From JACKII01 sp965202745 (GTDB taxonomy: Bacteria; Pseudomonadota; Alphaproteobacteria; Bin95), in the NCBI GenBank assembly GCA_965202745.1, contig CBDBCB010000020.1, positions 434,001 to 498,000 of the forward strand: 64,000 nucleotides of DNA, in the 5' to 3' direction. Position 1 is the first letter of the stretch. Each line of letters begins with the position of its first letter. This document shows, one piece after another, positions 30,284-38,575 of this stretch. A program made the position numbers and the translations under genes. The notes beneath the pieces are model-generated. The model had not been told where the DNA came from. It saw only the letters and a program-made list of their open reading frames with translations, and ran no database searches.

Positions 30284-31123
30284 TCAGGCGACCTGCGCCA
30301 GCCCTTTTGCCAGCCGGTCGAGTTCCGGCAGTACCTCGTCGGCGGACTCCGACTGTACCTTGACGATAATGCGCGCGGCCCCTGCATCCTGGTAGCGGCC
30401 CCATTGCTGGGTATCCGTCTCCACCAGACAGTAGGTCAGCGGCACATCGCGGCCATATTCTTTCTTCATCGCCTCCCATTCCGGCACCTTGTCCAGGATA
30501 TGGTAATCGGGCCTGACAGAGTTCGGCATCCAGCCGTCGCCATACTCCAACGCCCGTCTGGCGGCGTGAGGCCAGCCGCCACCCATCAGCACCGGTGGCC
30601 CGCCCGCCTGCACCGGCTTCGGCCAGGTCATCATCGGGTCGAAATCTACGAACTTGCCATGATATTCGGCCTTCGATTTCGTCCAGATATCCCGCATAGC
30701 CTCTATCCGCTCCTTGCTCTGGCTCAGGCGGGTTTTGAAGTCGATGCCGTGGTTCTCTATCTCGTCCTTGTTCCAGCCGACGCCGGTGCCGAACAGGAAC
30801 CGCCCATTCGACAGGTGATCGACCGTCGCCACGCTCTTCGCCGTCTGGATCGGGTCGCGCTGGGTGACGATACAGATACCGGTTGCGAGCTTCAGGGTCG
30901 TAGTCGCCACCGCCGCCGCGCCGATCACCGGGAACGGGTCCATTCAGTCGTAATAGCGCTTCGGCAAGTCGCCGCCCGCCGGATATTGAGACTTACGGCT
31001 GATCGGAATGTGGCTGTGCTCCGGAATCCACAGGTTCTCAAAGCCGCGGTCTTCCATTTCCTTCGCCAGTTGCGTCACCGGCATGCCGTAATCCGTCGTG
31101 AAATAGAGTACGCCGGCATCCAT
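30284..31123 (-). pseudogene. LLM class oxidoreductase paralogue with one in-frame TGA
   Basis: A paralogue of the preceding LLM gene, 280 codons including the stop, with the same 'WIPEHSHIPISRKSQ' and 'GRFLFGTGVGWNKDEIENHG' motifs. At 30944-30946 the codon between 'PKRYYD' and 'MDPFPV' is TGA, where the intact paralogue has Val ('YYDVMDPFP'). The frame is otherwise continuous, so one event splits it into a 60-residue N-part and a 219-residue C-part. Confidence 0.85.
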
Positions 31124-31246
31124 GGGCTTGTTCCTCGTGTGTCTAATTCGTTGGCAGCAAGCGTGCCGCAAAATTCGGCACGGCGTCCAGCCTTTCCGGC
31201 ACGGTTGCCGCGTGACCAGACGCGGCCCTGCCAGTACAATGTGGGC

Positions 31247-31708
31247 ATGACACAGATAGAACACACCGCGCCGCGCATCGACGGCCCATGGAGCCAAGCC
31301 GAAATCGGCAGCTTTCTGAGCGCCACCGCTGTTCCCATACACCTCGCCGTTAACACGCGGTCGGGCTTTCCCGCCGTAACGCCGCTGTGGTTCCTTTGGC
31401 AGCAGGGGGCCTTATGGGCCGCCTCCAAGCCGGACGCCGCCATTGTCAAACTGCTGCGCAAGGACGGGCGCTGTGCTTTCGATATTTCCGTCTAGACGCC
31501 GCCCTATTACGGCATCCGCGGCCAGGGTACGGCCAACGTCCTGCCGGACGGTCTCGCAACGCTACAGATCCTGCTGGACCGCTATGTCGGGGAGGAAAAA
31601 CCGGGCTTCCGCACCTGGCTGCTGGCCCGCAGCACCGACGAATGCGCCATCAGGATCGCACAGCACCGCATCACCAGCTGGGATTTTCGCCAGCGGATGG
31701 GGCGTTAG
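31247..31708 (+). pseudogene. Pyridoxamine 5'-phosphate oxidase-family (PNPOx-like) protein with in-frame TAG
   Basis: A flavin/F420-binding split-barrel protein: 'IHLAVNTRSGFPAVTPLWF' is the typical N-terminal PNPOx strand pair and 'PPYYGIRGQG' the second ligand-binding loop. Codon 83 (31493-31495) is TAG between 'FDISV' and 'TPPYYGIRG', where relatives usually have an acidic residue, so GAG to TAG is plausible. The frame continues uninterrupted to a second TAG at 31706-31708. Divergent from the broken LLM gene next to it. Confidence 0.85.
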
Positions 31709-31742
31709 ACGCAACTGGTTACCACGGGATTTCCAAGCCGTT

Positions 31743-32411
31743 CTAGTCGTAAAATCCGCCGGACTGCCCCGCCTCCAGACGGTCGACTACCCGCAGCAAG
31801 TGGATTGCGGCTGTGTCCGGCTTCTGGATATCCAAACCGGTTTTGGCGAAGGAGACGGAAAGACCTGTTTCGACCGTACCAGGATGCAGAGCTATGCAGA
31901 CGGCATGGGGGTGACGGCGACGCAACTCAACAGCGGCGGTCCGCACGATCTGGTTGAGAGCGGCTTTTGAGGTGCGGTAACCATACCAGCCGCCCAGCTT
32001 GTTATCCCCGATACTGCCAACCCGCGCCGACAGCGTGACGAACACCGCTTTATCCTCGCGGGGCAGCAGGGTTAGGAAATGCTTTGCCAACAAGGCTGGG
32101 CCAATGGTGTTCAGCGCGAAAGCCTTAGCCAGGCCCTCCGCTGTAAGAGAACGCCAAGTCTTTTCCGGTTGATGTTGAGAGTCATGGAGGTAGCCAGTCG
32201 CATCAAACACCAGCCTTACCTCTCCTAGAGAGGCGCAATGCGCGGCGGTGGCTGCAATGGACGCTTCGTCCGTCAGGTCGAGAGGCGGGTCTGTTCGGCG
32301 GCCAATCTGAACGAGGCGTATGCCGGGATAGTGGCTGGTAATAGCTCTGCACAAAGCCGCGCCTATCCCCCCATGCGCACCAACGACAATCGCGACGCTT
32401 CCTTGGAGCAT
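31743..32411 (-). CDS. SDR family NAD(P)-dependent oxidoreductase (CsgA/C-factor-like)
   Basis: A short-chain dehydrogenase of about 222 residues from 32411 ('MLQGSVAIVVGAHGGIGAAL'). The cofactor motif is GxxGGIG-like ('GAHGGIGAA'), the catalytic Ser is in 'TLSARVGSIGDN' and the YxxxK in 'GYRTSKAAL'. It resembles the small C-factor/CsgA branch. It follows a DUF393 gene by six bases on the same strand, a pair seen elsewhere. Substrate not predictable. It ends with TAG. Confidence 0.85.
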   Translation of the reverse strand: MLQGSVAIVVGAHGGIGAALCRAITSHYPGIRLVQIGRRTDPPLDLTDEASIAATAAHCASLGEVRLVFDATGYLHDSQHQPEKTWRSLTAEGLAKAFALNTIGPALLAKHFLTLLPREDKAVFVTLSARVGSIGDNKLGGWYGYRTSKAALNQIVRTAAVELRRRHPHAVCIALHPGTVETGLSVSFAKTGLDIQKPDTAAIHLLRVVDRLEAGQSGGFYD

Positions 32412-32416
32412 CCACG

Positions 32417-32824
32417 TCACGGCAGCGCGCGCCGGCGGAGAGCGATGTACCGCGCCATACGGCTGACCAACGGGCGGACCAGCAGAAATGACCTGTAGCA
32501 GCCCTCCAGCAAAGGAAGAACCAGCGGTGCACGGGCAACCGCGGCGGCAAACCGCCAACCGGCCAGAACACTCCAAATTGCAGTGAATGCCTCCGCGCCG
32601 GACTTCAAGCCGCTGCCTGTCATCACATGCAGGCACCTCAGCGCGAGTTCCCGATCAAGCGCCGCCGGCAATTCGCCCCTATCGCCAGATACATCAACAA
32701 AATTCAGGTTCTGACCAGCATCCTGCGCCGCGTACTGTTTGATCTCCCAGGCACAAAGAGGACAGGCTCCATCATAAAATACCGTGATCGTTTGCTTTGA
32801 AACCGGCAAGCAGATGCCCTCCAA
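32417..32824 (-). CDS. DUF393 (thiol-disulfide oxidoreductase-like, YuxK) family protein
   Basis: A 135-residue protein with the family motif 'TVFYDGACPLCAWEIKQY', i.e. a CxxC in a thioredoxin-like fold, suggesting redox activity. It is co-directional with and six bases from the SDR gene. The start used here is near the N-terminal 'MEGICLPVSKQTITVFYDG'. The specific role is unknown. Confidence 0.82.
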   Translation of the reverse strand: MEGICLPVSKQTITVFYDGACPLCAWEIKQYAAQDAGQNLNFVDVSGDRGELPAALDRELALRCLHVMTGSGLKSGAEAFTAIWSVLAGWRFAAAVARAPLVLPLLEGCYRSFLLVRPLVSRMARYIALRRRALP

Positions 32825-32879
32825 TGAAACTCTCTAGAAGTGCCCGGCGCAACCACCGCTGCGCCGGGCCGGTCTTGGG

Positions 32880-33338
32880 CTACTGGCCGAGTTCGGCAAG
32901 CATGGCCTTCAAGCGCTTGCCCGCCTTGCCGGGATACTTTTTGGCGGTGGCGGCTTCGAGACCGCTCATATCGTCGCCAACAACGACGATGCCGACCATG
33001 CCCAGGCCATAGTGAGGTGTGCACTTGTAGACGTAGACGCCCGGCGTTTCGAATGTGAAGGATGCGTCCTTGCTCAGCTTGGAACGAAAAGCGGGCACCC
33101 CGTCCGGCACCGCACCCTTAACGAATTCGACATTGTGCCCTTTGTTTTTCGCAACCCAGGTAACCATCTCACCGGGTTGGATTTTAACAATTGGCGGATA
33201 GAAGACGTTACGTTCTTTAGAATCAGGGTGTTTGTTCAGCATATCAACGCTTTGATCGGCAAGCGCCGGCGCGGATATGGAACTAACGGAAAGGGCGGCG
33301 AACACGGCGGCACCGCGGAAGAAGGATGCAACTCGCAT
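32880..33338 (-). CDS. Pseudoazurin (blue copper electron carrier)
   Basis: A periplasmic type I copper protein of 152 residues from 33338. It has a signal peptide ('MRVASFFRGAAVFAALSVSS' ending near 'APALA') and a cupredoxin domain. Copper ligands: His in 'NKGHNVEFV' and the Cys-His-Met loop 'YKCTPHYGLGM'. Pseudoazurins donate electrons to nitrite or nitrous oxide reductases or other periplasmic enzymes; no such partner is in the window. Confidence 0.93.
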   Translation of the reverse strand: MRVASFFRGAAVFAALSVSSISAPALADQSVDMLNKHPDSKERNVFYPPIVKIQPGEMVTWVAKNKGHNVEFVKGAVPDGVPAFRSKLSKDASFTFETPGVYVYKCTPHYGLGMVGIVVVGDDMSGLEAATAKKYPGKAGKRLKAMLAELGQ

Positions 33339-33433
33339 CGACTGGTCCTTTTGATCCAAGGGGGTAACACTGCCAATACGCAAGCACAGGTGCTTCAGAC
33401 GAGGGCAGGGTGTCGCTGCGACAGGCGGGGCGA

Positions 33434-34219
33434 CTAGGTCGGAGGTGTCAGCCCCAGCCGCGCCGCAAATTCACTGATCGCGTCCAGCGTTTCCGCTTCT
33501 GCCTCCCGCCAGGAGGCATGGCCGACGTCTTCCATCAGCCGCGTGTCCACCGGCTCTGGGCAAAGGCGCTCTGCTATGTGAGCCTGCTCCGCCGTGCCAT
33601 AGGGATCAGCCAGGCCCTGCAACACCAGCAACGGCACGCGGATACGCGATAGTGCGTCGGTGATATCCCAGGTGCGGAAACCCTCCGCCAGCCAGGAGGC
33701 ATTCCAGCCATAGAAAGCGTTATCCACGTTCGCGCCGTGATGTCACGCGAGCCGCGGTTTCAGATCGCCCTGTTCATAGGCTTCTTTCGCTTCGGCAATC
33801 GCATCCAGGCAGATTTGCTCGATAAAGAAATGCGGCACCATTAGCACGCAGCCCTGTACCCGCGGGCCGCTGACCGACCCTGCATAAAGCGCGGCGATGC
33901 TAGCGCCATCCGAATGCCCCATCAGCAGACCTTGGCGAAGGCCGATCGCATCCAGCACACCGGGCAGCACCTCTGCCGCATGCCGCTCCATATAGGTCAG
34001 CGGCCAGGGCAGCGGATCGGGATCGCTGCCACCATAGCCTGCCCGCGAATAGACAAATACGCCGAGCCCTGTTGCTGCCTGGAGCTTCTCCGGAAAATCC
34101 CGCCAGAGGCCCATAGAGCCCAGTCCCTCACGCAACAGCACCAGCGTCGGTGCTTCCGCGGGAGGCGGGCCGATGAAGCGGCATTCGAGGCGGGTGTCGT
34201 TGACGGTGATGCACTGCAT
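33434..34219 (-). pseudogene. Alpha/beta hydrolase with in-frame TGA
   Basis: A hydrolase-fold protein of 262 codons. The nucleophile elbow is 'LLMGHSDGASIAALYA', the acid is in 'LQGLADPYGT' and the His in 'EDVGHASW', so all catalytic residues remain. A single in-frame TGA at 33743-33745 separates 'DLKPRLA' from 'HHGANVDNAFYGWN'; relatives read 'RLAKYHG' or 'RLARHHG', so CGA to TGA is a plausible one-step change. The frame is otherwise continuous. Confidence 0.85.
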
Positions 34220-34327
34220 GGCGGTGGAATGTGGAGGAGCGCCTGCGGCCCATCCAGCGGTGAGTCACACGAATTGCGAAACCCCACAGTCCTCCATAGG
34301 CTCTCCTCAACCAAGGAGGACACGCCA

Positions 34328-34896
34328 ATGAATGACCAGCTACAGCGCCTGCTAGACCGGGCGGAAATTCAGGATCTTATGGGCTTCTACGCCCGCGCCG
34401 TGGACCGTGCCGACTGGAAGGCGCTGCGCGAAGTTTACCACCCCGACGCCATCGACGAGCATTGCGACTTCAATGACGGGGTCGACGGATTCATAGAGTT
34501 CGCCATCCAACTGGCCGGCGGCCATTCGCAGGCTATGCATTTCCTCGGGCAATGCCTGGTGGAATTCCCGGACTCCGCTCCCAATCCGGAAAAAGACACC
34601 GCCGTCGCCGAGACCTACTTCATGACCGCGCATACTCTCAGCGCCGAGTCAGCCAAGGGCTACCGGGTCGAGGGCGCGGAAGACCAGACGGTGTAGCTTT
34701 CCTATTATGGCCGCTATGTGGACCGGATCGAGCGCCGCGGCGGGCCCTGGCTGATCGCGCACCGGCTGTGCGTGGTGGAGACACCGCGCCTCAGCATCGG
34801 CAACGTCCCACCGCTCGGCGCAAACTGGGTGCACCACCGCTGCGACCAGGACGACCCATCTACCAGATGAGGCGCGAGGTTGGGATCGGCGGCTAG
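34328..34896 (+). pseudogene. SnoaL-like (nuclear transport factor 2 fold) protein, nonsense plus frameshift
   Basis: An NTF2-fold protein ('LQRLLDRAEIQDLMGFYARA') of the SnoaL-like aromatic-dioxygenase-small-subunit type. Two lesions: TAG at 34694-34696 ('EGAEDQTV' stop 'LSYYGRYVDR'), and a one-base deletion near 34852 that shifts the C-terminus from 'CDQDDP' into a frame ending at TGA 34868-34870. The other frame, ending at 34896, reads 'IYQMRREVGIGG', the expected tail. Confidence 0.82.
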
Positions 34897-34912
34897 TGGT
34901 TCGATCAGGCCA

Positions 34913-36448
34913 CTAGGCCCTGAGCTTGTAGCGCTGAATCTTGCCTGTTGCGGTTTTGGGCAGTTCGTCCACCACGTCCACCCAGCGGGGGTATTTCCAG
35001 GGGCCGACGCTTTTTTGCACGTGGTCCTTCAGCGTGTCGAACAGGCCGTCCGATGCCTTCGCCGGGTCCTTCAGCACCACGAACGCCTTGGGCTTCAGCA
35101 GGCCGTCGCCCTCGTCATGGGGCACGACGGCGGCTTCCAGCACGGCCTCATGGCTGATGAGCGCGCTTTCGACCTCGAACGGCGAGACCCAGATGCCGCT
35201 AACTTTGAACATGTCATCCGTCCGGCCCTGGTAGGTGTAGTAGCCGTCGGCAGAGCGCATGTACTTGTCGCCGGTGTGGGTCCACTCGCCCCGGAAGGTC
35301 AGGCGGGACTTCTCCCGCTGGTTCCAGTAGCCCTCCGCCGCCGTTGGCCCGCGCACCACCAGTTCGCCAATCTCGTCATCGCCGAGCAGCGAGCCGTCAT
35401 CGTCCACCAGCCGCAGGTCGTAGCCGGCAATGGCGTTGCCGCTGGTGCCGTAGCGCACCGCGCCCGCCCGGTTGCTGAGGAAGATATGCAGCAACTCGGT
35501 TGAGCCGATGCCGTCCAGGATCGGCACGCCGAAGCGCGCCTCCCATGCCTTGCCGATTTCTTCCGGTAGCGCCTCGCCCGCCGAGACGCAGTAGCGGAGA
35601 TTGCCGCCTGCATCGCTCTCGCTGTCCGCCAGCATGGCGGCATAAAGCGTCGGCACGCCGAAATAGAGCGTCGGTTTGTGCTGCTGCATCAGCGCGAACA
35701 TGGCGTCCGGCGTCGGCCGCTCCGGCCAGAGGATCGCCGTGCCGCCGATGCTCAAGGGGAAGGTCATGCCGTTGCCGAGGCCATAGGCGAAGAACAGCTT
35801 GGCGGCGGATAGGAAAACGTCGTTCTCAGAGATGCCCAGCACCGGCTTTGCGTAAATCCGGCAGGTCTCCATTGCCGACGTGTGCAGGTGGTGCGTGCCC
35901 TTGGGCGTGCCGGTCGAGCCGCTGGAATAGAGCCAGAAAGCCACCTCGTCCGACACCGTGTCGGCAAGGGTGAAGTCCGCGGACTGCGCCGCCCGCTTTG
36001 CCGTGTAGTCGTCGCCCTCGCCGACAACGACGACATTCTCCAGGGAGGGCAGGCTACCCAGGATCGGCTGCACCACCGGCAGCAGGGGGGCCGAGATGAA
36101 CAGCGCCCGCGCCCGGCTGTCCTCCAGAATGTAACGGTATTGCGCGGTCGTCAGCAGGGTGTTGAGCGCTATCGGCACCACGCCCGCCTTGATCGCGCCC
36201 CAAAAGACCGGCGGGTAATCGCAGGTATCCAGCAGGATGCAGGCCACCCGCTCCTCCCGCCGCAGGCCCAGCGCGCCCATCAGGTTCGCTGCCTGGTTCG
36301 ACTCCGCCGCCAGTTCGCCATAGGTGAGCGTGCGTCCCGGATCGATAAACGCGGCTTTGTCCTTCCGTCCCTCGGCCAGGTGACGATCGACCATGTCGGT
36401 GGCGGCGTTGTAGTGGCGGGGATATTCAGCGGCTTCGAAGTCGGACAT
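34913..36448 (-). CDS. Benzoate-CoA ligase-type AMP-dependent synthetase
   Basis: An acyl-adenylate-forming ligase of 511 residues that would activate an aromatic or other carboxylate to its CoA thioester. The A3 motif is 'FWLYSSGSTGTPKGTHHLHT', the A5 region 'DGIGSTELLHIFLSN', the A7 segment 'TGDKY' and the A10 lysine in 'PKTATGKIQRYKLR'. The 'SSGSTG...HLH' form resembles benzoate/4-hydroxybenzoate-CoA ligase subfamilies. It ends with TAG. No aromatic ring reductase genes are visible, so the substrate is unproven. Confidence 0.85.
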   Translation of the reverse strand: MSDFEAAEYPRHYNAATDMVDRHLAEGRKDKAAFIDPGRTLTYGELAAESNQAANLMGALGLRREERVACILLDTCDYPPVFWGAIKAGVVPIALNTLLTTAQYRYILEDSRARALFISAPLLPVVQPILGSLPSLENVVVVGEGDDYTAKRAAQSADFTLADTVSDEVAFWLYSSGSTGTPKGTHHLHTSAMETCRIYAKPVLGISENDVFLSAAKLFFAYGLGNGMTFPLSIGGTAILWPERPTPDAMFALMQQHKPTLYFGVPTLYAAMLADSESDAGGNLRYCVSAGEALPEEIGKAWEARFGVPILDGIGSTELLHIFLSNRAGAVRYGTSGNAIAGYDLRLVDDDGSLLGDDEIGELVVRGPTAAEGYWNQREKSRLTFRGEWTHTGDKYMRSADGYYTYQGRTDDMFKVSGIWVSPFEVESALISHEAVLEAAVVPHDEGDGLLKPKAFVVLKDPAKASDGLFDTLKDHVQKSVGPWKYPRWVDVVDELPKTATGKIQRYKLRA

Positions 36449-36540
36449 GGGCGGGTTTCCAGACTGGCGGTTCCTTGCAGCGGATCATAACGTAGGGAAC
36501 AGGCAGCGTCAGCCGCGTTTCCGGCAACAGGAGAAACCCC

Positions 36541-36921
36541 ATGCACACCATCGACCAGGCAACCCAACCGCGCGAGGAATGGCGCAAGGGCGTGGAGACC
36601 GTGATGCTGGTCTCCGCCGTCACCGGCTCCCGGCAACTGACCGTGTTTGAGCAATTCTGCGCCCCCGGCCTCGGCGCGCCGAACCATTTGCACGCGGTGG
36701 AGGAAGTGCTGACCATCGTCGCCGGGGAGGCGGAGGTCTGGGTCGGCGAAGAACGCTACGCCGCCAAAGCCGGACACAGCGTCATCATCCCGGCTGGCAA
36801 GTTCCACGGCTTCCGCAACACGGGTGAGAGCGAGCTTCACGTCCGCGCCATCCTCGCCACCCCGATCTTCGAGGCCAGCTACGACGACCGCAATGAATTG
36901 AACCGGCGGTGGGTGCCGTGA
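36541..36921 (+). CDS. Cupin domain protein
   Basis: A 126-residue single cupin domain. The metal-binding motif 1 is 'PNHLHAVEEVLTIVAGEAEV' (two His and a Glu) and motif 2 is 'IPAGKFHGFRNTG'. Typical of small metal-dependent isomerases, sugar-binding or oxygenase-like proteins; the function is not assignable. It stands alone between a CoA ligase (divergent) and a dehydrogenase operon. Confidence 0.82.
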   Translation: MHTIDQATQPREEWRKGVETVMLVSAVTGSRQLTVFEQFCAPGLGAPNHLHAVEEVLTIVAGEAEVWVGEERYAAKAGHSVIIPAGKFHGFRNTGESELHVRAILATPIFEASYDDRNELNRRWVP

Positions 36922-36954
36922 GGCATAACCTGTATACCCCGCGCCAAGCGTGCC

Positions 36955-37194
36955 TGGACCGCGCGCTTTCGGCCGGTCTATGTGGAGCGCACGTCCCGCG
37001 ACATCACCGGCATTCTTGCTGACTCTCTGGATGATCCGGCAGCATTCGAGCCGACCATACATATCTGCACCAGTTCATCCCAGCAATGGCTCAAGCTCTC
37101 CGACGCCCTGCCCGCCCATGCGGAAAAACCGCCGGGAATGTCAGCCACGGTGAGCTATGACGCAGCGACCGGGAATGTCACGGAAGCATCGTAG
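36955..37194 (+). pseudogene. C-terminal remnant of a GFA (glutathione-dependent formaldehyde-activating) family protein
   Basis: An open frame from about 36955 reads 'ARFRPVYVERTSRDITGIL' followed by 'LDDPAAFEPTIHICTSSSQQ' and 'WLKLSDALPAHAEKP', which matches the C-terminal part of GFA/Mss4-fold proteins ('TIHIxxxSKAPW', 'DxLPQ'). The zinc-binding N-terminal half is absent and no convincing start codon is present, so it looks like a fragment. If expressed, the product could start at the GTG at 36982. Weak identification. Confidence 0.5.
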
Positions 37195-37276
37195 CGGCCA
37201 TGGACGTGCCTGCTTTCGTGACCTAAGAGTGTCTCAATCGATACGAAAACTGGACACACCGGAGGCTCCCCATCCT

Positions 37277-38563
37277 ATGGCCACATACCTGAAACGCGGC
37301 GAGAATGCCGAAGCCTTCGACCGCGCGAAAGTCGAAGCGACCGTCAGCGCCATGCTGGAAGACATTCGCGTCAACCGGGAGGACGCGGTCCTCAAATACG
37401 CGCGTGACCTGGACAAGTGGACCAATCCGCAAATCCGCATCTCCGACGACCGCATCGCCCAGGTCGAGAACATGCTGCCGGAGACCTGGAAGGACGATGT
37501 CGCCTACGCCATCACCCAGGTGAAGGAGTTCGCCCACGCCCAGAAGGCGACCATGCAGGAGTTGGAGATCGAACTCCGCCCCGGCGTCACGCTCGGCCAT
37601 AATCATATCCCGGTAGGCGCGGTCGGCTGCTACACGCCGGGCGGCAAGTATCCGCTGGTGGCGAGCGCGTTTATGACGGTCGGCACGGCCTCCGTCGCGG
37701 GTGTGGAGAAGATCATCGGCTGCGCGCCGCCGAGCGATGCCGACGGCATGTACCCCCAGACGCTCTACACGATGAAGGCGGCAGGCGGGCACGCGTTCTA
37801 CTCGCTGGGCGGGGCGCAGGCGCTGGCCTCCATGGCCTATAGCTGCTTCGACATGCCGGAATGCGATATCATCTGCGGGCCAGGCAATCCTTTCGTCGCG
37901 GCGGCCAAGCGGCAGCTTTTCGGTGTCTGCGGCATCGACCTGCCCGCCGGACCCACCGAGGTGCTGATCATTGCAGACGGCACCATTGATGCCGCCCTGG
38001 TCGCGACCGATCTGCTGGGCCAGGCGGAGCACGGGCCGGACTCGCCGGTCTGGCTGATCGTGCTGGATGAAGCCTTCGGGCGCGAGGTCATGGCCGAGGT
38101 CGAAAAGCAGCTTCTGACCCTGCCGACCGCGCCTGTTGCCGCCGCGGCCTGGGAGAATAATGGCGAAGTCGTGGTTGCGAAGGACCGGGAGGAAGCTGCC
38201 GAACTCTCCGACGCCTACGCCGCAGAGCACCTGGAGCTGCTGACAGGTGAGGATGACTGGTATTTCGCTCGCCTGAAAAACTACGGCTCGCTGTTCATCG
38301 GCGAAGAGAGCACGGTTGCCTATGGCGACAAGGGGGTTGGCACCAACCACACCCTGCCGACCAGCCGCGCCGCGCGGTTCACCGGCGGGCTCTGGGTTGG
38401 CAAGTTCCTGAAGACCTGCACCTACCAACGGCTGACGCCGGAAGCCTCCCGCCACATCGCGCCGATCATGAGCCGTATCTCGGAAGGCGAGGGCATGATG
38501 GCCCACGCCTTGACCGCCGACGTGCGCTACACCCGCTTTGCGCCCAAGAACGAAGACGCATAG
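37277..38563 (+). CDS. HisD-family (histidinol dehydrogenase-like) oxidoreductase
   Basis: A zinc- and NAD-dependent dehydrogenase of the HisD fold, 428 residues from ATG 37277 ('MATYLKRGENAEAFDRAKVE'). Metal and substrate residues are visible as 'LLGQAEHGPDSP' (Gln, His), 'AAEHLELL' (Glu-His) and 'YGDKGVGTNH' (Asp, His). The context is not a histidine operon. It overlaps in operon with a CoA-transferase, so it may be one of the catabolic HisD-like enzymes such as sulfopropanediol dehydrogenase HpsN rather than true HisD. I leave the gene symbol blank. Confidence 0.82.
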   Translation: MATYLKRGENAEAFDRAKVEATVSAMLEDIRVNREDAVLKYARDLDKWTNPQIRISDDRIAQVENMLPETWKDDVAYAITQVKEFAHAQKATMQELEIELRPGVTLGHNHIPVGAVGCYTPGGKYPLVASAFMTVGTASVAGVEKIIGCAPPSDADGMYPQTLYTMKAAGGHAFYSLGGAQALASMAYSCFDMPECDIICGPGNPFVAAAKRQLFGVCGIDLPAGPTEVLIIADGTIDAALVATDLLGQAEHGPDSPVWLIVLDEAFGREVMAEVEKQLLTLPTAPVAAAAWENNGEVVVAKDREEAAELSDAYAAEHLELLTGEDDWYFARLKNYGSLFIGEESTVAYGDKGVGTNHTLPTSRAARFTGGLWVGKFLKTCTYQRLTPEASRHIAPIMSRISEGEGMMAHALTADVRYTRFAPKNEDA

Positions 38564-38575
38564 GTTTCGACCCAA

